Shown here: positions 51,196 to 60,141 of the stretch, piece by piece | Layout: each line of letters begins with the position of its first letter | How positions within the stretch are numbered: position 1 is the first letter of the stretch | Assembly (NCBI GenBank): GCA_963665865.2 | Contig: CAXXWF010000001.1 | Location: 1,240,001 to 1,304,000, forward strand | Length of the DNA stretch: 64,000 nt | DNA from: PHAA01 sp963665865 | Lineage (GTDB): Bacteria; Bacillota; Syntrophomonadia; Syntrophomonadales; Syntrophomonadaceae | Reading direction: 5' to 3' | Notes under the pieces: generated by a model | Told to the model about the DNA's origin: nothing | Databases searched by the model: none | The model's input: only the letters and a program-made list of their open reading frames with translations | Made by a program: the position numbers and the translations under genes

Positions 51196-51222
51196 GAAAC
51201 AAGGGGACGGTTCTCTTGTTTC
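51196..51222. repeat. GAAACAAGGGGACGGTTCTC repeat copy
   Basis: GAAACAAG (51196-51203) and CTTGTTTC (51215-51222) form the outer stem around GGGACGGTTCT. It lies between the kinase and the convergent ABC permease gene and is nearly identical to the copies at 62020 and 63359. Confidence 0.85.
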
Positions 51223-51225
51223 TCT

Positions 51226-53769
51226 TTACTCCATCTCCCTCAGTCGCTGCACAACACTGTCCCGGGAGATGTTCTTGTATACCGCTGTTGGTAACGCATA
51301 TGCCAAAAGTAGCAGCACAGGGAAGTAGATGAGTAAAGGCACAAAGCTGAACTGATAGGTGTATGCGGCACTGCCCTGCACAACGGATATAACGGCAAAG
51401 TAGCTCAGGGCGTAGCCAAGTGTAACAAAAATCAGCAAGGTCAATGCAACATAATACATGCACTCCAGCACAAGCATTCTTTTGCTTTGTTTGTTGGTCA
51501 TGCCGATGCTTTGGAGCATGGCGAGCTCCTGCTTTCGTGAGAAGATGTTGGTCATGATGGTATTGACGAAATTCAGAATACCAATAAGCAGAATCACGGC
51601 GCATAGTGTAAAGCCGATCAGTGCAGATTGTTGATTATCGCTTTTCATTTCAGCAATATAGTCGGCACGGGAACGGAAATCCACCTCGGGATTGTCTCCC
51701 AGCAGTGCGCCTATCTTCGTCTGAAGGCTATCAAGAGAGGCTTTGTCGGTCATGACCGTTGCGGACATGATGTTGGGTTGGTCTAGGCTCATAAACTCGG
51801 AGGACGGCAGGTAGACAGAGTATCCGGGCATGAATATGAAGTGCGCGCCTAATGAACTCAGTGCGCTATAATTCACCTTGGCCATGACCTCATAGCTACG
51901 CTCCTCACCATTGCTGCTGTGCATGTTGAAGGAAACGGTATCCCCAACATCAAAGAGGTTTTGCCTGTCAAAGCCGATGACGACATAGTCGCCGGACAGA
52001 AATTTCTCACGGTCGAATGTGCCTTCAACTATATTTTCCCCCAGCTTATCCAGCCAGTAATCGTCAAAGCCGTAGATTTGTGCGGGGATATAGGATCCCG
52101 TATTCATTTCCGCAAGATGGGCATCCATTTCGGCATCCGTAGAATATTGCTTTTTCATGAGCGGGTCATTGCGGTAATACTCATCCATAGAGGATTTGAT
52201 GTCGCCTTCCAGTTGATCAAAGCCTAGTTCATAATAAACTTTAGCGATCTGCTCCACGCCGTCTAGGTTTTGGACGTTGGACAGCATCTCCTTCGTCAGA
52301 GTGTAGCTCGGCGAATACCCTTTAGAGTAATTGAAATAATCTGTGCTGGCAATTAGGAAGTCTCCATTGATATAGATCTGCAAAAATTTGTTAACATCAA
52401 AACTACCCACATATGTATAGACAATATTAAACAAGATCAGCCCCATGGATATGGACGCAATGACGAGAGTGGCCTTCTTCTTGTTGCGAAAGAGATTGGA
52501 GTAGGCCATATTCGATATTTTTGCTCCGTTTATTCCTCGCTTTATCCTTTTCTTGGAAATGGCCGTAACACCCGTATAGTGCACTGCCTCCACGGGGGCG
52601 ATTTTACCTGCCGTTTTCGCCGGGCCGTGACAGCTAATAAGCACTGTAACGAGGGCCAGCGCCGCTGCTAGCCAAAAAATCCACGGATTTGGAGGTGTGG
52701 ACATGTATTCAATACTAAGCAAGCTGAGCAGCACCGGGATCAGCACGATACCCAGCAGATACCCCAAAAGCAGACCGATGGGGATGCCGATACCGCAGAG
52801 CCATAAGGCCTGAAAATTGACGATTCGGCGCAGCTGCCTCTGGGTGGTGCCAACCGTTTTAAGCAGGCCGTAAAACTTAATATCCTTGATAACGGAGATG
52901 TAGAAGATATTATAGATCAATAGATAACCGCTCACCAGAATGATGATCATTACCAAAAGCATAGCGGCTACAACTTCACCGTTCATGGTTGCGGATATGT
53001 ATGCCTGATTGATAAGGACACCTGACGTATCCTCATTGATGCCGGTTTCTCGCGTGATGGCATCCATATTTTTCTTAAGATCAGCAAGGTTTCCGTTTAT
53101 GTTGGCTGATACCTGCGTTACGCCGCTATAGTCGCCACTTGTGCGTCCGCGCTCCACATCAATACCGGCCAATAGCTTATTCGCCAATGGTTCGGAGATA
53201 AACGCTGTTCCGTATGGCTGTAGATTGATATCGCTGTCCCAAAAACCGCATACTGTAAAATCTATCCTGTAAGGTGTTCCATCAACGGTAAAATCCAGAT
53301 GGACGGTTTGCCCTAATTCTATCGGCAATCCCATCGCGTCAAGCATCCAGCTTTTTAAAGCAATCTCATTTTCTGTTTTCGGTAATCTGCCTGTTGTAGG
53401 GGCGCTAAATGTAAAGCTGGCATAGTTTTCGTCAGCTGTGCGGATTTCGCAAGGAGTCTGGCGAAAGATGCCCTCACTGGTCGTAGCTATAATTTTTGAC
53501 AGACCATATTCTTTAATAAGCGGATGCGCCGTCACGCGCTGGGTTTCATCTTTCGTCAGGTATTGAAAAGTAACCTCTGTGCTCCGTCCGGAAGCCTGTA
53601 TCATCATTTGCTTCATACCATCCATCAAGTTGATGCCGATGGTGAACACCGCCGTAATCAATACGGTCGTCAGCAAAATGGCGGTCAGCGCAAACAAATT
53701 ACGGCTCTTATTCGCCACGAAGCTCCGTTTGGATAGCTTTCTTACGATTGTCTGGTTATTATTCCTCAT
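51226..53769 (-). CDS. FtsX/MacB-type ABC transporter permease
   Basis: The 847-residue protein has a first helix near 25-48, a large extracellular MacB-like domain, three helices (about 260-400), a second helix-plus-extracellular block (440-700), and three helices at the end (about 705-830; QELAMLQSIGMTNKQSKRML is the FtsX signature). This two-unit layout is typical of permeases that export or flip lipids and peptides, or resist antimicrobial peptides. The gene overlaps the ATPase gene by four bases. The kinase/regulator pair upstream belongs to the same locus. Confidence 0.92.
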   Translation of the reverse strand: MRNNNQTIVRKLSKRSFVANKSRNLFALTAILLTTVLITAVFTIGINLMDGMKQMMIQASGRSTEVTFQYLTKDETQRVTAHPLIKEYGLSKIIATTSEGIFRQTPCEIRTADENYASFTFSAPTTGRLPKTENEIALKSWMLDAMGLPIELGQTVHLDFTVDGTPYRIDFTVCGFWDSDINLQPYGTAFISEPLANKLLAGIDVERGRTSGDYSGVTQVSANINGNLADLKKNMDAITRETGINEDTSGVLINQAYISATMNGEVVAAMLLVMIIILVSGYLLIYNIFYISVIKDIKFYGLLKTVGTTQRQLRRIVNFQALWLCGIGIPIGLLLGYLLGIVLIPVLLSLLSIEYMSTPPNPWIFWLAAALALVTVLISCHGPAKTAGKIAPVEAVHYTGVTAISKKRIKRGINGAKISNMAYSNLFRNKKKATLVIASISMGLILFNIVYTYVGSFDVNKFLQIYINGDFLIASTDYFNYSKGYSPSYTLTKEMLSNVQNLDGVEQIAKVYYELGFDQLEGDIKSSMDEYYRNDPLMKKQYSTDAEMDAHLAEMNTGSYIPAQIYGFDDYWLDKLGENIVEGTFDREKFLSGDYVVIGFDRQNLFDVGDTVSFNMHSSNGEERSYEVMAKVNYSALSSLGAHFIFMPGYSVYLPSSEFMSLDQPNIMSATVMTDKASLDSLQTKIGALLGDNPEVDFRSRADYIAEMKSDNQQSALIGFTLCAVILLIGILNFVNTIMTNIFSRKQELAMLQSIGMTNKQSKRMLVLECMYYVALTLLIFVTLGYALSYFAVISVVQGSAAYTYQFSFVPLLIYFPVLLLLAYALPTAVYKNISRDSVVQRLREME

Positions 53770-54452
53770 ACCGCTTTCTGCCCTTCTGCGGCAACAATCC
53801 TTCCGTCCTCAATGCGGATCACGCGGTCGGCAAGCTGGGCGATTTGCTCGTTGTGCGTAATCATCATCATGGTCTGATGAAACCTGGCGGACGTCATTTT
53901 CAGGATGCCCAAAACATCTTGACTAGTTTTACTATCCAAGTTTCCTGTCGGCTCGTCCGCCAGCAGGATAGACGGCTTGGTCGCAAGAGCACGGGCAATG
54001 GCTACGCGCTGCTGCTGCCCGCCGGAAAGATTGTTGGGGAGATTATTTTGTCTTTCCGAAAGTCCCAAGGTTTCGATGATGTTTCTCACAAAGCTTTCAT
54101 CCACTGTGTTTCCGTCTAACTCAATAGGTAAAACGATATTTTCATATACATTTAGAATGGGAACAAGGTTATAGTTCTGAAACACAAAGCCGACATTTCT
54201 TCGCCGGAAGATAGTAAGCTGTTCATCCGTCATTTTTGAAATATCTTTACCGCCGACCATGACCTTACCATCTGTAGGTGTATCCAAACCGCCCAGCATA
54301 TGCAAAAGGGTACTTTTCCCCGACCCGGACGTACCTACAACGGCAACAAATTCGCCTTCTTGAATTTCCAAATCAACACCGTCTAACGCTTTGACAGTAT
54401 TGGGTTCTTTTCCGTAATATTTCTTTAAGCCTCGTGTTTTTAAGACTGCCAC
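53766..54452 (-). CDS. ABC transporter ATP-binding protein (MacB/LolD-like)
   Basis: Walker A is GTSGSGKST, the signature LSGGQQQRVAIARAL and Walker B ILLADEPTGNLD, all of the LolD/MacB type. I chose the GTG at 54452 because AAGGAGG lies six bases upstream; the open frame begins 10 codons earlier without such a site. The protein has 228 residues. It energises the permease encoded next and is likely regulated by the adjacent two-component system, as in BceAB-type detoxification loci. Confidence 0.93.
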   Translation of the reverse strand: MAVLKTRGLKKYYGKEPNTVKALDGVDLEIQEGEFVAVVGTSGSGKSTLLHMLGGLDTPTDGKVMVGGKDISKMTDEQLTIFRRRNVGFVFQNYNLVPILNVYENIVLPIELDGNTVDESFVRNIIETLGLSERQNNLPNNLSGGQQQRVAIARALATKPSILLADEPTGNLDSKTSQDVLGILKMTSARFHQTMMMITHNEQIAQLADRVIRIEDGRIVAAEGQKAV

Positions 54453-54522
54453 GCTGAAACCTCCTTTTCTCAATGCTTTCATTATAAAGGCTGTTTCTTA
54501 CATGCTTCTAACAAAGGTGGAG

Positions 54523-55440
54523 TTATTTATTACAGTTTTGTAAGAACATTGAGAAAGTTGTATACTGTCCCGGTTTGGAATCCACAAGAATATAGCCGCC
54601 TTGTTTTTCTAAGATCAGCGACACCAGATAAAGCCCTAATCCGGCTCCGTCAACGCCTTTGGCATTTTGTCCTCTGTAAAACCGCTTAAAAATGGAGTTC
54701 CATTCGCTGGGGGCAATTCCGATGCCATAATCGGTAACAGTAATTTTGGTATAGATAGGCAGGGCATCAACAGAAATATTGATTTGACTATCCGGAGGGG
54801 AGTATTTAATAGCATTTTCCAGAATGTTTGTAAGTGCTTCGCTTGTCCATTTTCGGTCATGCAGCAGGGGTACATCCTCAAAATTAGCGGATTTAATGGA
54901 AACATTATTTTTTGTCGCCGCCCCGTATACGCTGCTGATGCTGTTGGCAATGGTTTGCTTGATATTGGCAGGGATAGGCGCTAGTTCAATGGCCCCTATT
55001 TCCAGCCTCGACATTTTAACAAGGCTGTCCATCATCCATTGCAGCTTTTCAGTTCCGGCTTTTATACGGGATAAAAATTCCTGCTGTTCCGCGTTGGTGA
55101 TATTTCCCTCCAGCAATAGGTCGGTATACATGGAAACTCCCGATAAAGGCGTTTTCATTTGATGGGATATATTAGATATTAAGCTTTGTATCGTCTCTTT
55201 TTCCTGCGTGGTTTGCGAAACATCGGAAGCGGTCATCCGAATGATTTTAATTGCTTTATGCGTTAGCTTGGATAGTCTGTTATCTTTTGTCACCTCAAAA
55301 GGCAGGCTGGCACTTTTGGATAATATGCTGTCCAATACCTTGTCAATGGAATTGAAAGCATTGGCAACATAACGATAGCTAAACAAAGCGGTCAGAGAGC
55401 ATAATACAATGACTGCCGTGATTGTAAGTGCAAGGGCCAT
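54523..55440 (-). CDS. Sensor histidine kinase of the ABC-linked two-component system
   Basis: One N-terminal helix (about 3-25 from the ATG at 55440) is followed by a cytoplasmic linker, HisKA (LISNISHQMKTPLSGVSMYTD) and an ATPase domain (NILENAIKYSP, DYGIGI, GAGLGLYLVS). It has almost no extracellular part, so it may sense through the transporter, as BceS-type kinases do. The ATG at 55440 follows a G-rich stretch; an ATG at 55461 lies inside the regulator gene. The gene starts just after the regulator stop. Confidence 0.9.
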   Translation of the reverse strand: MALALTITAVIVLCSLTALFSYRYVANAFNSIDKVLDSILSKSASLPFEVTKDNRLSKLTHKAIKIIRMTASDVSQTTQEKETIQSLISNISHQMKTPLSGVSMYTDLLLEGNITNAEQQEFLSRIKAGTEKLQWMMDSLVKMSRLEIGAIELAPIPANIKQTIANSISSVYGAATKNNVSIKSANFEDVPLLHDRKWTSEALTNILENAIKYSPPDSQINISVDALPIYTKITVTDYGIGIAPSEWNSIFKRFYRGQNAKGVDGAGLGLYLVSLILEKQGGYILVDSKPGQYTTFSMFLQNCNK

Positions 55441-55442
55441 CT

Positions 55443-56123
55443 TTATACCCCCCCGCTCCATATGTATCCGATTCCGTGAATGGTCTTGATGGTTTTTGGA
55501 TTTTTCGGGTCATCCTCTATTTTTGCGCGCAGACGGCTGATGTTGACGGGCAACGTGTTTTCATCTACAAAGTTCCCCTCATTGTCCCACAAAGAGGATA
55601 ATATTTGCTCCTTTGCAAGGACCTGCCCGGCATTAGTCATCAGATAAGCCAACAGCTTAAATTCTGTAACACTGAGGGGGATATCTTCATCCTGGCGGAA
55701 AAACTTGCATATATCTGTGTCCAGTCTGTATTTGCCGGAACAAATCACGTGTCTGCTTTCGGCTTGCGTGCGGCGCAGCAGTGCTACTACTCTTGCCCGA
55801 AGGACAGATAAGGAAAAGGGTTTTGTAATATAGTCGTCCGCACCCGCCAGCAGGCCGGATACCTCGTCAGTTTCCAAATCGTAGGCGGTAAGCATGATAA
55901 TGGGGATTTTTGAATAGGTTCTGATTTCTTTGCATAAGTCCATTCCATTGCCATCCGGCAGCCCTAAATCCAGTATGATAAGGTTAATCTGGTGCTGTTT
56001 AAGCAGCCGCTTTCCTTCTTGGATACTACTGGATGAAACAGAATGATAGCCGTCTTTTTCAAATGTAAATGCTATGCCACGGCTTAAATTTTCATCATCT
56101 TCAATGATTAAAACAGTTTCCAT
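55443..56123 (-). CDS. OmpR-family response regulator (ABC-linked)
   Basis: The receiver has its acceptor at Asp52 (LDLGLPDGNG). The winged-helix domain (about 128-224) contains EFKLLAYLMTNAGQVL, NTLPVNISRLRAKI and IKTIHGIGYIW. It is the first gene of a minus-strand group regulator-kinase-ATPase-permease that looks like one resistance module, although a 40-bp gap separates kinase and ATPase genes. The promoter should lie around 56130-56200. Confidence 0.93.
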   Translation of the reverse strand: METVLIIEDDENLSRGIAFTFEKDGYHSVSSSSIQEGKRLLKQHQINLIILDLGLPDGNGMDLCKEIRTYSKIPIIMLTAYDLETDEVSGLLAGADDYITKPFSLSVLRARVVALLRRTQAESRHVICSGKYRLDTDICKFFRQDEDIPLSVTEFKLLAYLMTNAGQVLAKEQILSSLWDNEGNFVDENTLPVNISRLRAKIEDDPKNPKTIKTIHGIGYIWSGGV

Positions 56124-56385
56124 GTTGCCTTACCTCTCGGGTTTTTTTACCTATAATAGTTATATTATAAGCTTATTATCTTGGACCAAGGTAATATTGA
56201 ACAGAAACTTGCTGAATCCCAAGTAAATGATGTTGAATACATTAGAATGGAATAACAGCCGAAGTCACCAAATGTGAGTGAGAATGAAAGGGGTTAGGTA
56301 TGAGCGCTAAAGCAAAACAGTTCTCCGCCATCCGAAATGTAGAGTAAATCATGCTGATTTTTCTGGGGCTAATCAAAAAATTATA

Positions 56386-56430
56386 TTGACTCCCAAATAC
56401 CACTATGTTATAAATAACATAGTGGTATTT
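56386..56430 (+). promoter_or_regulatory. Promoter with a perfect PadR-type palindromic operator
   Basis: TTGACT (56386-56391) and TATAAA (56409-56414) are 17 bp apart. A perfect 17-bp-arm palindrome (56395-56411 and 56414-56430) covers the spacer and -10. Its core ATGT-N8-ACAT is the PadR consensus. It indicates autorepression of the padR gene. Confidence 0.88.
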
Positions 56431-56465
56431 GAACATATGATACAAAAACAAAGGAGACGGTGCAA

Positions 56466-57011
56466 TTGACTATTAAGTACGCAATATTGGGGCTCTTAAG
56501 CTGGAAGCCTTTTACTGGTTATGATCTAAAGAAGGTATTTGCCAACTCAACCGCCCTATACTGGTCCGGGAACAACAACCAGATATACAAAGCCCTGCTG
56601 CAACTGCGCAGTGAAGGGCTGGTGAGCGATGAGGTGCAGCATCAGGACCATTCCCCAACCAAGAAGCTGTATACTGTTACTGAAAAGGGGCTGGCCGAAC
56701 TGAAAGCCTGGGTTATTTCTGTACCCGAACCATTGGAGCATCGCAATACATTTTTAATTCAGCTGGCCTGGGCTGATCAGTTGAATGGCTCAGAGCTGAA
56801 CACTTTGCTGGATAAATATGAAGAAGAAATAAAGATGCAGGTCCTTATGCAGCAGGAAAAAGAACGACGAGGCACCATAAGTCCGCAAAGAACTGAGCGG
56901 GAAGTCTACTTGTGGACTAAAATTTCAGAAAATTTGGCCAACCATTATCAGATTGAATTGTATTGGATCCGTAAACTCAGGATGGAGCTCAATGAAAAAT
57001 GGAATGCCTAA
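56466..57011 (+). CDS. PadR-family transcriptional regulator
   Basis: The N-terminal PadR winged helix (KYAILGLLSWKPFTGYDLKKVF, YKALLQLRSEGLVSDEV, KKLYTVTEKGLAELKAW) is followed by a longer C-terminal helical domain (PadR_C, about 90-180). The TTG at 56466 has AAGGAG nine bases upstream; a GTG at 56460 is too close to the site. The operator upstream makes it autoregulated. No transporter or decarboxylase target lies next to it; the fragment after it does not reveal one. Confidence 0.9.
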   Translation: MTIKYAILGLLSWKPFTGYDLKKVFANSTALYWSGNNNQIYKALLQLRSEGLVSDEVQHQDHSPTKKLYTVTEKGLAELKAWVISVPEPLEHRNTFLIQLAWADQLNGSELNTLLDKYEEEIKMQVLMQQEKERRGTISPQRTEREVYLWTKISENLANHYQIELYWIRKLRMELNEKWNA

Positions 57012-57017
57012 CTACAG

Positions 57018-57159
57018 TTGTCATATGGCAGACTGGTAAGAGAGGGTCAATGGTATCAGATTGATAGGAGATTTACCTCCGAATTGCTGCCGGGAGCAGG
57101 CCATGTTTTAATCAACCTTTCTGGCAGAATCGGGTCTTTCCTGGCAGAAAAAGAATAAT
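57018..57159 (+). other. Short open frame after padR, possible gene remnant
   Basis: From a TTG at 57018 the frame reads SYGRLVREGQWYQIDRRFTS and so on for 46 codons, ending IGSFLAEKE. It has no ribosome site. The composition is protein-like, but I cannot identify it. It may be the tail of a deleted PadR target gene. Confidence 0.3.
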
Positions 57160-57185
57160 GTGCCTCTATATCCCTCTATGGCAAA

Positions 57186-57252
57186 ATGTAAAAATAGTTT
57201 GACATTTATAAGACTCGGACATATAATGTAAATGTAAAGACTATTTTACATT
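57186..57252 (+). promoter_or_regulatory. Consensus promoter flanked by an inverted repeat
   Basis: TTGACA (57199-57204) and TATAAT (57222-57227) with 17-bp spacing are a full sigma-A consensus. ATGTAAAAATAGT (57186-57198) and ACTATTTTACAT (57240-57251) flank it as an imperfect inverted repeat, a likely operator for the XRE-family protein encoded downstream. Confidence 0.82.
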
Positions 57253-57268
57253 AAGGGGGATCATTATC

Positions 57269-57487
57269 ATGAAAAAGGCTGATGAAATGGAGATGTATAT
57301 TACTCTTAAGAGCATTAAATTTGCATGGTTATTCACTGGCATTTTCTTATTAGTTTGGTCTGGATATGACACCTATAAGACTTCCCAAATAGGCTTGCCC
57401 CTAATCTTGCTTATCTCTCAAAATATAATCTTCTACTTCTGTCAATTGTTTTTTAGGCATAAAATTACAGGCAGCAATGAAGAATAA
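57269..57487 (+). CDS. Small two-helix membrane protein paired with an XRE regulator
   Basis: This 72-residue protein has an acidic start and two membrane helices (about 17-35 and 43-61). It overlaps the XRE-family gene by 11 bases, and the ATG has GGGGGA upstream. Membrane protein plus XRE pairs of this kind are common in Clostridia and Bacillus, where the membrane protein probably modulates the regulator, but the function is not known. It is expressed from the strong promoter at 57199. Confidence 0.78.
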   Translation: MKKADEMEMYITLKSIKFAWLFTGIFLLVWSGYDTYKTSQIGLPLILLISQNIIFYFCQLFFRHKITGSNEE

Positions 57488-57671
57488 AATCAGAGAGCTG
57501 CGAAAAGAGCTAGGATTCAGGCAAGAAGATTTAGCTGCTAAGTTGGGAGTTACCAGGCAAACCATTAACGCCATTGAAAACAATAAATACAACCCAACCT
57601 TGGAATTGGCCATGAAGCTCGCCAAGTTTCTAAAAGTAAGGGTAGAAGAATTATTCCTGGTTGACGATTGA
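57477..57671 (+). CDS. XRE-family HTH regulator
   Basis: The 64-residue protein is essentially one helix-turn-helix domain: KIRELRKELGFRQEDLAAKLGVTRQTINAIENNKYNPTLELAMKLAKFL, with the standard Q-R-T recognition helix (VTRQTINAIE). The gene overlaps the membrane-protein gene, so both are made together. It probably binds the inverted repeat around the shared promoter. Confidence 0.93.
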   Translation: MKNKIRELRKELGFRQEDLAAKLGVTRQTINAIENNKYNPTLELAMKLAKFLKVRVEELFLVDD

Positions 57672-57712
57672 TGACAATGGTAGAGGCTAAAGCAGGGATT
57701 TACAATGTATGG

Positions 57713-59242
57713 TTACTCCGCGATAATATCTCGGCGCAAAAAACCGACCAAACCCAAACCGACGAATAGGGCAGCAAGTAACAACATAGTTAAAATGGAG
57801 GGGAATGACACGGCCATACCGGGATAAACCCAGAAAAAAGGGGAGAGGGCGAAAACACTATTGCCAATTGCCCTGATTTCCCATAAAAACTCCATCACGA
57901 GCAAAGTGCCGAATAACCCCCAACCGACCGGTACCGCCGCGCGGGGTGCCAGGCCATACAGAAACACCGTAACTGAAGCAATCAACCACACCGCCGGCAG
58001 TCTGGCAATGCAAGCCGCAAAATCGCCGATGCAATAGCCGAAAATCCCGATGGCTGCGGCACTGCCGACAAAGGCGATAAAAAGATGGCCAGCCGCATAG
58101 CGCCAACGCGATACTGCAGTGGATAATACCAATTCAGTGCGAGTCAGGGATTCTTCCTCCCGAATACGCAATATCGCCATGATCGCATAGGCGGTCAAAA
58201 CTTGGGTCAAGATATAAGCCAGGATCGCGAGAAATGCGTATCCGGCTCCACCTAAAACTGCCGATAGCTGGGGCAGGAAAGCCGTACCATCCAGCATTTT
58301 GTTAATACTGGGCACCAGCGAAGCAATAATCAATCCCATTATAGTGTAGGCTGCCACCCACACAAAAAGCACACCTCTTTGCAGCCGCCAAGCCAGTGCC
58401 AACGGACTATCCAAGCTCAGGCGGGCACAAGCTCTGCCGCTGTGTTCCCTAATATAGCTGCCGCCCATATCACGCTTACCCAATAAGATATATGCGATGA
58501 CTGTCAGTAGTGCGATTACCGGAAGGGCAAACGCGAACAGCCAGAAATTCTCGCCGGCATACGGACGCGCGTAGGCGCACCAGCCGAAGGGCGTCCCCAG
58601 CAGCAGTCGTTCATTTCCCGCAATATTGGCGATGATCTGCCATACAAAGAAAAATGCGATAGCTCCAAAGGAAAAACCACGAGCCAAGCGCGCATTCGGT
58701 GCAATCTGGGCGGCCATTGCCGCAAGTGCCGCAATACAGCAATTGCTCAAGGCTGTAGCCAACCCGGCCACCAAGGAACCCGCCGCTGGAAAACCAGCTG
58801 CCATAAATCCCAAGGCCATCCCTCCACCGCCCAGCAGATTTGCGCCAAATACTTTTATCAAAACTGCGGTCAGGGGCGCTTTTGAACCTACGGCACCGGC
58901 ACGCAGAAGCTCCAGCCGGCCTTGATCTTCATCCTTGCGTGTATTGTTAATAACCAGCACAACACTGAGAATCGACATAATGATAACCGTGGAGATCCGG
59001 ATACGCCAAATGGTGGCCCCAGCAATCGTGTTGGCTGCTATGAAACCCAGCAAGGCATTGCCTTGATTTTGCGCAATGTAGGTGCTCAGCTGCTCCGGCG
59101 TCTGCAATATGGCCAGATTGGATACCGCCGCCGCATAGGCAAACAGAAACGGCAGAAAGACGAGTAATAATGAGATTACCTTGTTATTCTGAAGATAGAT
59201 TTTCAGCAGTTTGCCGGTTGCCGTATATGCGCTTTGTTTCAT
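57713..59242 (-). CDS. ABC exporter permease, polyketide-antibiotic-exporter-like
   Basis: The 509-residue protein has about 12 membrane helices in two similar halves: RISTVIIMSILSVVLVINNTRKDEDQGRLELLRAGAVG in the first half is repeated as ILRIREEESLTRTELVLSTAVSRWRYAAGH in the second. This fused two-unit permease is typical of the COG3559-type exporters of antibiotics. It overlaps the ATPase gene by four bases, and a TetR regulator precedes both. The export substrate is unknown. Confidence 0.88.
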   Translation of the reverse strand: MKQSAYTATGKLLKIYLQNNKVISLLLVFLPFLFAYAAAVSNLAILQTPEQLSTYIAQNQGNALLGFIAANTIAGATIWRIRISTVIIMSILSVVLVINNTRKDEDQGRLELLRAGAVGSKAPLTAVLIKVFGANLLGGGGMALGFMAAGFPAAGSLVAGLATALSNCCIAALAAMAAQIAPNARLARGFSFGAIAFFFVWQIIANIAGNERLLLGTPFGWCAYARPYAGENFWLFAFALPVIALLTVIAYILLGKRDMGGSYIREHSGRACARLSLDSPLALAWRLQRGVLFVWVAAYTIMGLIIASLVPSINKMLDGTAFLPQLSAVLGGAGYAFLAILAYILTQVLTAYAIMAILRIREEESLTRTELVLSTAVSRWRYAAGHLFIAFVGSAAAIGIFGYCIGDFAACIARLPAVWLIASVTVFLYGLAPRAAVPVGWGLFGTLLVMEFLWEIRAIGNSVFALSPFFWVYPGMAVSFPSILTMLLLAALFVGLGLVGFLRRDIIAE

Positions 59243-60129
59243 TTTGCTTCACCATCCAACGCATAATAGTGTAAAAAGAGATCCTCCAGTTCGGGAGGGG
59301 CGCAATGCAGTGAAACGGTTTCATACTCGGTTAATTTTTTTAACGCAGCATTGAGGGCGGCAGCATCAACACTAAAGCTCACCTGGTTGCCTTCGCAGCG
59401 CAGACCGTAAACGCCCGGAACATCCATCCCCGTGACGGGGCGTGCACATTCAGCCTGTACGATCAGGCGGGAAAAATGCTGCAATTCGCGCAGACTGCCT
59501 GATTCCACAATCACTCCCTCTTTAATAATGGTTACCCGGTCACAGAGCTTTTCAACCTCAGCCAAAATATGGCTGGAAAGGAACACGGTTTTGCCCTGCG
59601 CCGCCATTTCCCGCACCCAATCCTGAAACACCTTTTCCATGAGCGGGTCAAGCCCCGAGGTTGGTTCATCAAAAATATACAACTCGACATCCGATACCAA
59701 GGCCGCAATCAGGGCGACTTTTTGCCGATTACCTTTGGAATAGGTGCGGCACTTTTTACTCGGATCAAACTGGAACCGTTCAATTAGTTCCGCCCGCCGT
59801 TTAGCATCAGTCTTGCCCCGCATACGGGAAAGCAGATCGATAACCTCGCCGCCGCTTAGATTCGGCCAGGGATTGATTTCACTGGGTACATAAGCCAGGT
59901 GTTGGTGTAGTTCCACACAGTCCTTAAAGGGATCGCCGCCCAAGAGTTTTATCTCACCGCGATCCTTTTTCAGCATACCGAGCAGAATGCGGATGGTCGT
60001 GGACTTGCCCGCGCCGTTCATGCCGATAAATCCATAGACTTCGCCCTGCTCAACGGATAGATCGATGCCGCCCAGCGCCCGGGTTTTTCCGTAAGATTTG
60101 GTCAAACCTTTTATATCAATAACTGCCAT
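59239..60129 (-). CDS. ABC transporter ATP-binding protein (exporter type)
   Basis: Walker A is GMNGAGKST. The signature is degenerate (YSKGNRQKVALIAAL in place of LSGGQ), as in many drug-export ATPases. Walker B is LYIFDEPTSGLDP. The C-terminal 90 residues form the regulatory extension seen in DrrA-like proteins. The gene starts 12 bp after the TetR stop and overlaps the permease gene, so regulator, ATPase and permease form one operon. Confidence 0.92.
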   Translation of the reverse strand: MAVIDIKGLTKSYGKTRALGGIDLSVEQGEVYGFIGMNGAGKSTTIRILLGMLKKDRGEIKLLGGDPFKDCVELHQHLAYVPSEINPWPNLSGGEVIDLLSRMRGKTDAKRRAELIERFQFDPSKKCRTYSKGNRQKVALIAALVSDVELYIFDEPTSGLDPLMEKVFQDWVREMAAQGKTVFLSSHILAEVEKLCDRVTIIKEGVIVESGSLRELQHFSRLIVQAECARPVTGMDVPGVYGLRCEGNQVSFSVDAAALNAALKKLTEYETVSLHCAPPELEDLFLHYYALDGEAK

Positions 60130-60141
60130 GGTGATTCCCCC

